A stretch of 64,000 bases of DNA from Typha latifolia (GCA_019914945.1 CM034108.1:3668001-3732000); one strand, 5' to 3'; counted from the first letter of the stretch, positions 33,119-45,922 are shown. Translations and numbers: made by a program. Notes: generated from the letters alone by a model not told the origin.

Positions 33119-34544
33119 TCACTTAATCCCAAGCGCACTCGGTGCAAGTTTCAGCAAAGGGTCCAGTGCATTAGGAGAGAACTTTCGCGCAAATAGGAAG
33201 CAAACTCGAGAGTCATGTGCATCATATGAGCACTTATGGCCATGGACAAGCCTGTGAAGAAGCTCTTCGGTGACATCCTTCTTGCCATACGTTGCAGGAT
33301 GAGGACCTCCTCTGGACCAGTCCACCCAGGTGATGCTTCTCCTCGCAATTCGCTGCGGCGACTCGATTGTGAGCATTGTTGGGAAGTAATGTTCATCCAC
33401 ATAGCATGCTCCCCTGCAGAATCTCTTGAATTTTGGGTAGTACTTGGTGTCTGAGATCATACTGATGGCGAGTCGTCGATCTACTTCGAACCACTGAGAC
33501 CCTTTTCGCCATTGGGTTAGGTTGATCTCAGGCGCCATGCTTGAATTGTACCTCCCCCTTCCGAAAGGACCATGATCATCGTAGGATCCTACATAGCTCT
33601 GCCAAGATTTCACCAAGTAGTTGTAGACGACGCGAAAGCTGTGCAAGGGGATGCAGGATTCTGACAGCAGGATGAAGCGTTCGTTCGATAGATCGAGCAA
33701 CGCGTTCGCCAGAAGACGCCTCTCGGCGTCGCACATTGTGATCTTTCCCCATTGAGCCTCCTGTTCATGTTGATTAACATAACTCATCATATTTGTCAAT
33801 CTTTTCTAGAATTAATTGCTTTCTAGTTTGTACTAGTTATCTGTGTTCCCATGACAACATGATCGATGCACCGTTAGTTTAGCATTCTTCTAAGATATCA
33901 GAAGAATGTAATCAGAATGAGGAAATCGATGTGATACAAGCAAGTACTCTGTCAAATTGATCAGAATACAAACACACAGAATTAAATACAAAATTAAATG
34001 AATCAAACACATAAGATGGAGCAAGTAAATTTACCCGGCTCGGAATCTGCCGGCCGTAGAACACCGACGACGGCAAGAAGCCCGGCCGGAAACCAGGCAT
34101 GGAATGGACGTAGATGGAATACAGCCCTTCATGGCCCTTGAAGAACTTCTCCCAGAGAGGAGCAAGAGGCAGAGGTCCCCTGGTCAAGAACATGAAGGCG
34201 ACCTTAGGGACTCTCTTAAATGGGTACTTCCTCACCTGGGGAACGAAGGAAGCGAGCCAGAAGAGCTCCTCGTCGCTCATGTTATGCATCAAACGCGAAC
34301 GAGGACCAGCCCACTTCCTCACGCCGCTTTGTTCGTCGATTGGAGGATTGAAACCGGTGGGAGATTGCACTACAATAGACTTGAAATGGAAGGGCCGGGT
34401 CATGGAGATGCTGAGAGAAAAGAACCCAATGCCCAAAACCAGGAATAGAACAAGCAACTTGAAGATATTTGAGGGGAAAGCTCTCGTTTGGCTCCTCTGA
34501 GATGAATCCTTCCCATCCTCTGGCAGCAAAATCCTACCTTGCAT
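33119..34544 (-). CDS. BC10-like glycosyltransferase (core-2/I-branching domain)
   Basis: Coding exons 34544-34035 and 33760-33119, joined as IPSR|EAQWGK, give 383 residues. A short cytosolic N-terminus is followed by one signal-anchor helix (FKLLVLFLVLGIGFFSLSIS, about residues 29-48), then a lumenal domain with VAFMFLTRGPLPLAPLWEKF, ITMCDAERRLLANALLDLSN, ERFILLSESCIPLHSF, GSQWFEVDRRLA and DEHYFPTML. These are hallmarks of plant DUF266/BC10-type proteins, related to core-2/I-branching N-acetylglucosaminyltransferases (GT14) and located in the Golgi; rice BC10 affects cell-wall strength and arabinogalactan proteins. The frame is open seven codons further upstream but without an ATG, so 34544 is the start. 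An acceptor-like TGTAG occurs just upstream, so a 5'UTR intron is possible. Confidence 0.9.
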
Positions 34545-37500
34545 CTCGCTCAAAATCCGGATCAAAACCTACAGAGGAGTGGATTGATGGTGTTTGGTTT
34601 GTTCGATCCTAACACCAATTCGGCGTTAAAAAGTGGAACAAACGAGGGGATAAAAATCGCATCTTTATACTGAAATCAACACGCAACCCGAGAAGGATCT
34701 CCGCCGATCCGAGAGAGCCAGATGAGGGAGAAGGATTAAGCGGAAGAGAAGCTACTGGAAAATTTCTAAAACAAGGTGAGCTTAGAAGAGAAACTAGTAG
34801 TAGATAATGGAAGAAGGAATAAACCGTTGACTTTGGTCAATCTTATAACACCATTAATAAGACTTTTATAAAATGTAAATAATTAGAAACTCGATAATAA
34901 TTAGAAATTTTTAGGCTGAGTGAGACTAAAAATTGTAAATATATTATTTAGTTGGATTTATTTAAATTCTAAATTCTTTCGGGCAAAGCTTTGCTATGAG
35001 ATCATATTTTTATACTTTATTTATTTTAATTTTTTTTCTGTAATGTTAGCGTACACTCAAGAGGTATTAATTAACTTAACACCTTTGTTTCCAAAACTAC
35101 ATCACGTAATATTAATGCGTATTTTATCAAATTATATGAAGCTTTCATTCGAGTACAATGGACAATGGCCACTATATTACTATTTAAATAATTTTGACTA
35201 GTATTTTTATGATTAAAAGATTGCCAAATCTAAAGATGTATATGAAATTCATTGAAATCATTCCAAATTAATAGAATTCCTCCCGTTAAGAGTTTCCAAA
35301 CATAGAATTTTCTTTAATAATAGCCAAAATAGTCTATGTGAATAAAAATATGAATTGAAGAATAATATCCAAATAGTTAAAAATATTATCAAAATAATAA
35401 TATAAAAAACTGGTTTTATATTTTTTAATATGAATCTCCAGTATAATATATATATAATTTCAATAATTATATCACAAGTTTTTATGGATTAAGAAAACAT
35501 GAATATAGATATATTCGATATCTTGGCTATGCATAAAGGCTATGATAATTAAGTTTACTATCCATTTAAGAAAAAAGGTTTGCAAATAAATAAGATATTT
35601 ACAAGGGCATGGATGAAAAACAAAACCCCAAAAGGTGATTATTGGACAAATGTGCAATTCCTCTATGAGTTTGATCTAAAAGCACATAATTGGATGGTTC
35701 TTTCCCTAATTCTAGAAGAAGTATTAGATAGGCTTGGCCCAGGTTATCCTAAGATTTAGGGAAATTTGTATAATAAAAAAAACTGTATATTTTAATTTTA
35801 TTATTATTCACACTCTACGATATAAAAGTATTTACCATTTAACTTCTGCACTTGGCATTCAATCCTCGAAAATACTTGGAGTTAATTTTTTCTAATTGAA
35901 TTTAGAATATTCTAATTCTTTTAAAATAGAAAATTAAAATACCTAAAATACATCTAGTATGATCTTAGAATATGATTCCTTTTTTTTTTTAATACTTTTA
36001 CCTTAATCTTAAAATATTCAAGGGTATTAAGATTATTTTACATCTATCATTAAGTTAATTTTATCTATATGATAACTATCTATTAGTAAAACTAAAAAAA
36101 AAAGATGCTTTCTGAGGTATAAAAAATAAAATGTAATGGTTGAATGACAAATATTCATATCATATAGTGTGAATAATAATAAAAGCAAAACATAGTATAT
36201 TTTTGATAAATTTTGACTAGATTTAGCCCTATATATGACTGGAATATGCTACTTGATGAAATAAAAGTGATATATGGACAAATGATGGCTATTGAGAATC
36301 TATGATGGATAAAGAGTTTGGATGCATCATTTGGTTTTAGAAATAATTTTAACCTAAAATATTATTTTTGGCTCGAGCTTTATGATTCCAATTAGTTTAG
36401 ATGTATCGTTAAATATGCGTTAATGCATCCATTTATGTATTTAGTAACTACAATTATGTTATTGTTACAAATCAGTTTGATCTAATCCGTTAACAGGTTT
36501 TGACTAGATTGAGAACGTAACTTTCGAAGGAAGTTACGGATAATTTAACTGTTGGATCTTCGTGAATCTTGGATATGTTGTCTCCCTTGAAAAGTGCTTT
36601 CCAACGAATATAAGATCGCAAGATTTAAATGACTAGATTTTAATATATCAGCCAAACAGTGGCCAAAGGTCAAATAAACCATAGCTTGTTAGCCCTTCAA
36701 TAGCTGAATTGGTGCTAAGTTAATTCCTTGATGTGAAGGGGGAGAAGTTGTTATAGAAGACGGAGATTAGGAGTCAGAGAAAGCCAACCAAGGACTTGGT
36801 GGTAGAAGGAGGTGGAAAAAGGCACCAATGGATAGAGCTAGAAGAAAATGAGATAAAGACAGAATAATGTTCAAACGTCCCTTGACAAAAATCATTTTAT
36901 TTATTCAAACAAAATCAACTAGATAAATATGTTCATCCCAATAAATTTAATGTCGCGAGTGAAGCCAATATAGACTGAGTCGTATCAGTCATTCATGATA
37001 AATTTGGCCCAAAGCCTATTTATGCGAAGTCCGATAAAATCAAGTTAAGACATAACTTGAACCAACTTTAGGCTTGACCCCGACTCAAAAAGGTCTATAA
37101 AACTAACTTACATCTAGAGGTTCTAAATCACGACCCAATCTAATTTATATTGGTCAATCCACTGACGATAGAGACACACAATTCTTTGAAAATTTGAATT
37201 TCTAAAGATTTATATATAGACGAAATATGTGAACACATGAAAAGAAAGCAATTATTATTAAATTCTACAATAAAAAATTCTAATCTTTATTAGATAATTT
37301 GGCCTCTTGATTTATATACTTATTGATAATAGAGCCCTAATAAGATATTATAACAAAACACAGACATGAACTGTTAGGTTTTTTTTTTGACCGTTTGAGC
37401 TCGGATCTGACTTAAAAGTAGTACAGGATTAGATTGAGCTAGACTTTGTCAAATCGATCAAGTCCATAAACAGTAGTCTTTCGTACATGTGATGATGACT

Positions 37501-37776
37501 AAATTCTCCTAATGCCAAACTTGGCTTCCAATGATTAGCTACCATCTGTAGCACACTCCTGCAACTCGGGGATCAGGGCATCCTCCCTCGATCTACATCA
37601 GCCACGTCATGTAGCCGCCGCCTCCGCCGCCACAGCTAACGTCCTTCCGGTCGTCGCAGCCACGTGAATAACGCCTGACTCCTTGTCAATTGTCATTAAT
37701 AATGCATCTTTCCTGCATCTCTATTTATATCTTAAATACTACTCGCCACCAAGACTTAGAGAGAAGAGGAGTAGCA
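34545..37776. other. Intergenic region between the BC10-like and VQ genes
   Basis: The first 250 bases belong to the BC10-like leader and promoter. The rest is AT-rich, with a MITE-like element at 35783-36200 and repeat-like sequence at 36900-37150. The 37560-37776 piece is GC-richer and contains TATTTATAT at about 37722, a plausible TATA box for the VQ gene. No coding sequence was supported. Confidence 0.45.
35783..36200. mobile_element. MITE-like element with about 40-base inverted ends
   Basis: The left end (about 35783-35823) contains TTTTATTATTATTCACACTC followed by TACGATAT; the right end (about 36159-36200) is its inverse, ATCATATAGTGTGAATAATA followed by ATAAAAGCAAAAC. The interior is AT-rich and non-coding. 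A related right end, GTGCGAATAATAATAAAAAT, is at about 57780-57815. Target-site duplication not resolved. Confidence 0.5.
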
Positions 37777-38055
37777 ATGGAAGCGCCGAATACTGCGCAG
37801 AAGCAAGCAACGTCGCCGACGACTCCCCACGCCGCACTCCATTCGGTGCAGAGACCTGCGCCAAAGCCGCTGAGGAATTCCGACCGCCTCCCCCCGCCGC
37901 CGAAGGTGTACCGAGTCGAGCTCCAGGGTTTCCGGCGTCTCGTGCAGCGTCTCACCGGTGCGCCGCCGCAGCTAAATTTGCCGTCGGCGTCGTCGGCATT
38001 AAATTACCCTGGGGTTGAGTGCAATGCCGACTTCGGTATGGGGTTCGTGGAGTAA
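37777..38055 (+). CDS. VQ-motif protein
   Basis: A single-exon 92-residue protein. The VQ signature FxxxVQxLTG is present as FRRLVQRLTG (about residues 52-61), preceded by KVYRVELQG, as in many small VQ proteins. VQ proteins are plant cofactors that bind WRKY transcription factors or MAP-kinase cascades in the nucleus and chloroplast, in defence and development. The N-terminus is Pro/Ser/Thr-rich; the C-terminal third is otherwise unremarkable. The ATG at 37777 is chosen because a longer frame upstream lacks family similarity and runs through the probable TATA region. Intronless, as usual for this family. Confidence 0.9.
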   Translation: MEAPNTAQKQATSPTTPHAALHSVQRPAPKPLRNSDRLPPPPKVYRVELQGFRRLVQRLTGAPPQLNLPSASSALNYPGVECNADFGMGFVE

Positions 38056-38115
38056 GCGAATTTAATGGCGAACTCGACGTTGTTTTTTTCTCCCGTGGAT
38101 TCTGAGTCCAGCAAC

Positions 38116-38620
38116 TAGACATGATCATCGGGCGGGCCGGGCCGGGCTAGAATAGTCTAGCCCGTTACCGCCCGTTGGCCCATGAGAGATCGGACTAACC
38201 GGTCGGGCCGGGCCGGCCTGACCCACCAATCACTTGGCCCAACCCATATTTTAGCTATTTTTAGAATTTTTTAACTATTAGCTTATTTTAAAAAATATAT
38301 ATTTATATTCCTCCATTTTTAAAAAATTAAAATAAATTAAAAAATTTTTAAATGTGTGCTTAAAATAATGCAAAATGGTATAATACCAAAATTTTTACTG
38401 TAGCAGCGGTAAATTACTGTAGCAAAAGGGCAAAGTACTGTAGCAGACGGGTGGGCTTTCGGGCCAGGTCGGGCGGGCAAAGAGCTGGCCCGTGCCGCCC
38501 ATGGGTAGTTCGGGCTCGGGCCAGGCTGGGCCTAAATCGGGTCCGGGCCGGGCTTAGCCCGGTCCAAACCGGGTCGGGTCGGGCTGGGCACGGGCGGGCT
38601 AGGCCATTTGATCATGTCTA
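38116..38620. mobile_element. hAT-like MITE with GC-rich ends
   Basis: The ends are inverted: TAGACATGATCA at 38116 and TGATCATGTCTA ending at 38620. They are flanked by an 8-bp near-perfect target-site duplication, CCAGCAAC (38108-38115) and CTAGCAAC (38621-38628), the length typical of hAT elements. The subterminal regions are unusually GC-rich with many repeats of GGGCCGG and GGCCCG words; the centre (38270-38430) is AT-rich. No coding capacity. It starts 60 bases after the VQ stop codon, so it may be in that gene's 3'UTR. A diverged, truncated relative is at 49440-49575. Confidence 0.85.
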
Positions 38621-38628
38621 CTAGCAAC

Positions 38629-39224
38629 CATGCCGACTTTGGAGAATATATTAAAAGTTTGGTTGTCCCCATTTTTCTTTGTCATATCTTGCTTGGCTCC
38701 TTTGGGCATGCAGTAGTAAAACTATAGTTATGAAATGGGTAATTTCAAGAGATCTAAAATAAGTTATGCAACTTGTAATATATATGTTTTTATATAAACT
38801 ATTTCCAGCTGAGCTCCAATATATACTATGTATTTATATATATATTGCTTGATAAAAAAGTAGGCTTCTCAGTAATTAAGTTAAACTTCATTACTGAGGA
38901 GGAGGGAGGGAGGTCCCAGCATCGTGGAGATCCATACCGTGTACCTCACTCACCGGACATCAGGGCATATTCATCTATTATTATTGAATTAAAATAAAAT
39001 AAAATTATCTTTCCTCCAACAATAGCATTTATGTTATTTTTATTTAAAATAACTGTCACATCAACTGACTCTCTCAATTTATATAAGGGTACAATAAGAG
39101 AAAGATGACATTAAAATAATTTTAAAATTTAGGAGAGATAATCTAAAAAAGTTGAGTGTCTCGATAAAAACCAGGGTGTCATTGTAATTATCCAATCATT
39201 TATTTATAATAAGTATCAATTTAA
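38629..39224. other. Intergenic, no feature seen
   Basis: AT-rich sequence between the MITE and a SINE-like element; nothing recognisable. Confidence 0.5.
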
Positions 39225-39505
39225 TTTCATAGGTAGAGTTAGTTGGTCGAATATAACTTGAGTCATGGATTCAACTTCAACTCCAAATAATATTGTGAAT
39301 AAATTATTTGTGATAGTTTGACTTGATTCGGTTGATAACTAAGCAGTACGATTAGCTTGGAAGAACAACTTGACAGCACAACATTTTATAGCATGTTTCA
39401 ATGGCATTTGATTCAAAGCAATTATTTGCGGTGACACAGTGATACCGAAGTGTCTATATACTGTGAGGATTTGTATTTTATTGGGCCCATATGAAAAAAA
39501 AAAAA
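39225..39505 (+). mobile_element. SINE-like element, copy 3, with poly-A tail
   Basis: Inverted relative to copies 1 and 2. It starts near TAGAGTTAGTTGGTCGAATA (A-box-like), then GTCATGGATTCAACTTCAAC (B-box-like), continues through the shared body (GATTCGGTTGATAACT, GCTTGGAAGAACAACTTGAC, CAATGGCATTTGATTCAAAG) and ends in about 13 A at 39492-39505. A pol III-type head and poly-A tail fit a tRNA-derived SINE of about 280 bases. It sits just 77 bases upstream of the BSD gene's ATG, so it could overlap that promoter. Confidence 0.65.
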
Positions 39506-39582
39506 ATAGTAATCCTATTCGTTTTACCGGCTATCGATGATAATAACAGGCAAACAGAAGCCCACTCGTCTCGACGACAACG

Positions 39583-42500
39583 ATGTCATGGCTGGCGAAG
39601 TCTCTCATGAGCTCTCTGAGCTCCGACCACAGCGATGAGGAAGGAGATGACGCCGATCCAAGAAATCAATCCCAAGAGCACGGAGGAATGGAAGAAGAGC
39701 AACCCGAAACCCCAACCCGCGGAGTCAAAGAAGACATCTCCGAGCTCACCCAAACCCTAACCCGCCAATTATGGGGTTTCGCCTCCTTCCTCTCCCCTCC
39801 CTCTCCCTCTCCCTCCCCTCCTTCGGCGGAGCCCTCGCCGGAGTCGCCGAGGATCGCCGGGATCCGGAGCGATTTCGCGGAGATCGGGGGGAAGCTGAGG
39901 AGCGGGATCTCGATGCTGTCGAATGCTAACGCGGTGTCCGAGATTTCTAAGATCGCGTCGTCTATTCTGCCATTTGGTGAGGAGGAGGAGGAGGAGGAGG
40001 AGGAGGAGGATGTGGGAGTTGGAATTGTGGGGATAACCGAAGAGGTTTTGGCTTTTGCGAGGAATATCTCGATGCATTCGGAGACTTGGTTGGATTTTCC
40101 GGCGTTCCACGATGATGGGGATTCTAATGGTTTGGATTTTTATCCTTCTCCTATTTCCAATTTAGGGTTCGATATGTCCTTAATTCTTTATACACTGTGA
40201 ATTATACCTCTAATCCAATTTAGGAGATTCCTTTTTTTTTCATACGCTTCTTTGATTCTCTATCAGTCGTACCTCATTTATGAATAGGAATTAAGATAGT
40301 CTCTTTAGAGTATTTGTGTTTATTAGGAGGGATACATCAGAAATTGATCATTTATGGGGGCACAAAAGATTAAAAGAAAAGCTGCTAGTGTTGATTTCTT
40401 GATTCCTTTCAGTTGCACTCGTGATATGATGTAGCTTTATGTGATTTTCCATTCTATTTTGGAGATAAACAGAAGTAGATTAAATGGAAAAGGAAGAAAT
40501 AGTAAGCTTCACCCTTTGTTATTGTTATAGTTACCCTTAGACAGTGAAGCGTGAGCCTGTAATGTCTGACCAGTCAAAAGTTTGAGTTCTTACAAGTCCA
40601 GGAAAAAGTTCATTCTTTGCCTATGCTAGTTTTTCTGATAATGTTGCTGATTGTAACATGATTAGGCTGTGGCATTTGAATACTTGTTTGAGGCTTCCTT
40701 TTGTAAGTATTGGTTTCTTCAACATGCACTTTGAGTTTTACTTGTAAATCAATGTTTTTTCTATTCCTTAAATCACATAAGGAAGCTGTGTGAACTGCTG
40801 AACTCATGCATAGTTGCATACTAACTCGAACTCTGAATGCACATGCATTGTGCTTTGATACATCCCCTTGAGCAAATGGATAAGATTTAGAGGAGACATC
40901 ATCTATTTTTGTATTTCTAATGTAATTGTTTGGCCTCATAAGCTAAAAAATTGACCATGTATGTTAATCACTGAATCTCATTTTGCATACGGACTACATT
41001 ATTTCAAAATCATGACAAGGGTTAAAGTATTTTCTTGCTTATTTAGTATGACTGCACTTAAAGATTTCTTCTCCTTTGCCTCGTTAATAGCTGCATACCT
41101 TGCTTTATATCTAAGTAAAGAGGGTATTGGTAAACCATAGCCACTTATATAGTTATATTGGTTTAACAATGATTCTCAGAGATGTAACCAGTTAACCACT
41201 AACCACATGTCATTTATGATTGAAAACTTCTTTATCTACAATATCTTTTACATTACTAATTGTAGTTAAGTTAAGCAACATTTACTGAAAGAGGGTCCTA
41301 CTTGGGCATGCGATGTTCTAATATTTTCTTTATATTGGAAAGAAATGATTTCTCATTTATGGGCATACTTTGTCATATATTTGCTCCAGTTTAATAATAA
41401 ATATATATTGTCATTTTCTTCTAGATTTTGAAATGTCAGATGCTCAACAAGAGCATGCAATGTCTGTAGAGCATCTTGCACCCAGTTTGGCGGCTCTGAG
41501 AACTGAACTTTGCCCAAGTCATATGAGTGAAGGGTGCTTTTGGAAGATCTATTTTGTGTTGCTGCATTCAAGACTCAGTAAGCATGATGCTGAAATTCTT
41601 TCAACACCTCAAGTAAGTTTGATCACTCTTTTATTTCTCTAATCATGATTGGCATGTTTTGGTTTAAAAGATCATCAGTTCACAGTTTATCTTTCGATGG
41701 TTGTAGACATATGAATATAGAAATGTAAGTAATTGGGCTTTAGGCTTGTTATTTAGGAATTAGGACGTTTATGATAATCTGGATACATATTTTCTTCACT
41801 AATTTGTTACTTGTTCTCGTCTATCACCCAAAGAAGTCTTTTATAAGTCTTTACAATGATGATGCCTTGTGCAGCAGTTACATTGAACAGAAATTATAGC
41901 CTTCCTCCTATTCATCTCATTAAAGTTATATGGATGAATTAGCAAACCTTTGACTATGATCAATATATTGACTACTTGATATTGCGATCTTGGTGCCAAG
42001 AAAACATGCTGTACATAGTGAATTAGTACTCTTTTGATTTGTAATCTGGTCTGGCTTAAAATGCTTGCAAAAGCTATATAAAGGGTATGTTGTTTGCGCA
42101 AAAAAATATTGTTTATGCCTTCACAACATGTAGTTATCTTTAATGGAATTCAGCATGTTTAAACTCTCAAAATCATTTTAACACATTTTAATACAAACAA
42201 TAATACAATATAGAATCATAATTCATGTGTTCCTTTTTTTTTTGGTAGTTGGCTGCACTGTATACCATTATAACAGCTTGAATTAGGCGAGTAGTAGAAC
42301 TACTAGTGGGAAGTTTGAAAGGTTGTGTTTTGTAAATTTTTTCCTTCTAACCCTAGTTTGTCTTGTAAACTTTGTGATCTCCGATCACCACTCCAGGTGA
42401 GTTACTGCAAACCTGCAATCTGAACCTGAAAACAGCAGAAAAATACTAAATTTCTTACTAATTTGGATGAACTTCTTTCCCCAGCTCGGGATAGGGCCAC

Positions 42501-44460
42501 TCCATTGATGCATATACTAAAACTTGTTCCCTAAGTTGGGGACTACAGCTGATTTATCTCCTCCAGATCCCCAATTCCTCCTCCAACTAACTGAAATTGG
42601 ACTGGATTTCAGATCAAACTGTCAGCACGTGAGGAAAGCGTGCTGACTTAAAGACCCTGAATTAACCAAATCTTGACTTTCCCACTATCCAACCGCCAGC
42701 ATGTGACCTACATGTGCTGACTTAAGGACCATATGATGAAAGAACTGACTGAACCAACTGATATAGGACCTAAATGCAAAAGAACAGTCCCTCACAGACT
42801 GATACTGGACTTTATTGGAATTTCAGCTTCGACTTCCTCCAGGGTCAGACAGCGGTCATGACAAACTTCATACTTGTTTAGTAGGCTTTAACGATAAGTA
42901 AACACTGCAAAAAGGCAAAAAAGTGAATCAATCATAAGAATAAAACATACATCATGGGAAATGAGTCAGAAGATAGTTGGGTGATGTGAGCTGCAATTTT
43001 ACTGGAGCTTTTTTCCTTTCTGTAAAAATATGATTGCTTTTCTTGTGAGTAGTTGTGGGTTTCCTTCTCTTTTCTTTTGCAGAGGGTACTAGTTTAGGAG
43101 GGTGTTAGGTTTGACTGTTTGCTAGGTTTATTCTTTTTGTCATGTTATTCTGTTTTTTTTTTTCAACGTATGGTCTATTTTACTGGTACCTGTAAGTCCA
43201 CGTCAGCCATATATATAGCCAGACTCATCAGGTTTGCAGTCTGAGCTTGGCCTTATTGGTTTTTTTTTTTGGGGGTGCGATCATACATTACTAATCAGTT
43301 GAAACCCTTTTTGAGCTTGTCGGACAATTTTAGTATAAAAGTGTCTAAAGCTCTACTAATCCTGCACTGACTAAGAATATAATATAGGCTCTGGGTGAGG
43401 TTGGTTTGCTTTAGTTAGCCCAGATTCAGGCAAGTCCATGCTTGGCCTGAAGTTCAGCTTCCAGTCGAAAATAAAGATAAAGTTTGACCAGTTCAGCTAG
43501 AAGTCTGGCACCCATCCTAGTACACCATAATTTAGCTGCTCTGGCACATGAAAGCTATGGTGCGGGACTTGGTTTAAGAAATTGTAGATATGTATAACAT
43601 ATCCTGTTCTCTGTAGTTTGGGTAATCAAGTACAGGTATTGTGACTTGGGAGTAAGTTCCAGAATGAAGCTAATGTTGCTGTTTTTATTTCTTTCTGGTT
43701 TCCGTGTTGGAGTTGTTTGTTGTAAATACCTTCTAGACATATTTACAATTGCTCTACGATGTATTTAGCATCCTTTCACATCCTCTTATTCATGCAGATT
43801 GTTGAAGCCAGAACAATGTTATTGCAAGATTTGCAATATCAGACCAAGCCAGTATCTGAGAAGTCTGATATAGAATCCTCCTCTAGGAAAGATGATGTTA
43901 CTGCCTACCCTGCTGAAGAAAAAATAATATTGCCTTCAGATACGCAAAATGAATCTGGCCCGTTGATAACATCCTCATTCCAAGAATTTACTTCTGATCC
44001 TGTGGCAGACATAGAGACCGAAAAGCATCCAGTTCAAACTGAGATAAAAATTGTTGACAAGTCTGTAATTGAAGAAGAGCTGTCAACTGGTAATGAGAGC
44101 AAGGATTTGCCAGTTGAGTCATCAGAAATATCCATACAGAGATATGAAGATGATGGTGAGGACTGGTCGGAAGAGGAGACGACTGACATTAGTAACACAA
44201 GACGTACCGTTATTCCACTAGGGCCAGAAGATGTATCTTTCAGTGATCTGGAGGATTATGATGATGATGATGTTGATGATCAGATCAAGCAGACTAGCTC
44301 AAAATCTCGGCCGGATGCAATTAGTTCTCAAACAAGTAATCCAAGAGGCTGGGTTCAGTTAAACAAAGGTTCTCTGGGTTCGAAGGAAGGCTTTTTCACC
44401 AGTCCAGAAACTAAGGAATCGAATGATTGGCTTGACATAGAAGATTTTGACGCAGAATGA
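39583..44460 (+). CDS. BSD-domain-containing protein
   Basis: Exons 39583-40129, 41425-41612 and 43798-44460 join in frame (DSNG|DFEMSDA with the split codon read as Asp, and STPQ|IVEART) to give 465 residues. The N-terminus is acidic and Ser/Pro-rich, with a run of Glu (from a GAG repeat at 39979-40010). The BSD domain lies near residues 165-250: VLAFARNISMHSETWLDFP, then MSDAQQEHAMSVEHLAPSLA and GCFWKIYFVLLHSRL with the family's F-W pair. BSD domains occur in TFIIH subunit and synapse-associated proteins; plant members are mostly uncharacterised and may act in nuclear or vesicle functions. The C-terminal 220 residues are acidic and disordered, ending SNDWLDIEDFDAE, a conserved end in plant members. 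The large intron 2 contains TE-like sequence. Confidence 0.88.
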
Positions 44461-45922
44461 TATGGTGCAGCATGTACTGTAAGCTATTCAGCTCTCCACG
44501 TCTGCACCTTTACTTTGCGTCCGAGTTGTGTGGACTGCTGACCATTTTGTACATAATAAGGCCTTCGAGTTATTGTCGCAACCATTTGGCAGTATCTTTC
44601 TTTCATGGTTGAATCATTGAGTTACACTGAAGCATCCCGATGGCCGGCACTGATGTTAGTGTGAATAATTAATTGTGTTTGTTCTAAATATAATAATTCA
44701 AGCTGATAAAATCCAATCATTGATAATGTTGCAGATATATAGGAGGTAAGTTAGACTATTTGTTATAGTTGATTGCAAATTAAGATTGGGATGTTCATGA
44801 TTGTCTTAACACAAAGTAGCAAATCGATTGGATCAAATTTTGTTTCTATGGTGGGATGGAGTATGGTTTAGAAAGGATTTAGCTGGTGAGCGTCCAGATC
44901 AAAATTTCTTTCATAAATATTCTAGTAATATAATTAGTAGAGTTATATAAATTATATGACATTGCTAGTATTAGTTAGTCAAAATAATGGTAAGATGTTA
45001 TATAAAATTCATGGCAAATGAGTAGTTGAGTTATAAAATCCTCAAAATCAAGTCAAACTAACTGTCTTTTATATTTTATTTATCTAAATAGATTATCCCT
45101 TAGATCTAGTACTAAAATGAGCCTATTTTTTTTTTGTGTAGCCTAAGTAAAACAAAGAGTTTTGTTTTACATTTAGATAAAAATATAGAAAAGTTTATTT
45201 TATAAAATGCTCAATTGTTTAATATTTTACGTTTTAGAAAATGCCGAACAATTAAATGTTTTATCAGTAAAAACTTATCCAAATTTTACTTTAGAAATGA
45301 GCTTAATGGTTTTTGTTTTTGTGATTCTAAACATAGTCAGCTACGAGAAACGACTACCTGATTATGTCCAAAATGGATTACCAATTAGAAAGTTATGATA
45401 TGCGAAAGTGAGTAATTTAACGTCTTAATAAGATACTAAATAATTATATATTTTTAATATAAGATACTTAATTGTTCAAATATTTATGTGTATCCTCTTT
45501 TACTAGTGAAATGCTGAAAAATTCAGCATTTTTTCTTTAAATTAAAAGGCTAATCATATTAATATTTTAATTGGAAAAACGGTGATATGATCAACGCTTT
45601 TTTTTTTTTTTTTTTTGCTGAGTAAAACACTTAACAGTTTAGTATTTTACTTAGAACTATAATAATTAAATTTGAGGTGTAATCTATTTCAGCAAATAAA
45701 GTTTAAAAGAGGGCTAGTTTGGTCGAAAATTCGGATAAAACTTACAATGACTCGTACCCGATAAGGACGTCCGAGTCCGTATCTAAGTCCGGATTCAATA
45801 TCCTTCTGAATCCGACCCGCCATAGAATTACCAAATCGCAGCCGTTGGATCAGCGCGATTTGGTTCGTCGAGACATATACATTATTTCTTCCTACCGGCG
45901 TCGGAAGATCGAAGAAGTCGCC
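44461..45922. other. Intergenic region
   Basis: BSD 3'UTR, then AT-rich sequence. Stretches at 45120-45660 repeat words such as TATTTTAC, ATGCTGAA and TTCAGCATTTT and look like an old mobile element. A short ORF there has no recognisable family. The last 200 bases, GC-richer, form the leader of the microprotein gene. Confidence 0.4.

Noticed and set aside
33236..33454. Plus-strand ORFs over the BC10-like gene
   Set aside because: Shadows of the conserved glycosyltransferase exon on the minus strand.
42400..43260. Possible inverted-repeat element in BSD intron 2 (GCAAACCTG...CAGGTTTGC)
   Set aside because: Only about nine bases match in inverse orientation and no ends or target-site duplication could be set.
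45207..45398. Plus-strand ORF of 63 codons
   Set aside because: Lies in repeat-like AT-rich DNA, with no family, promoter or splice context.
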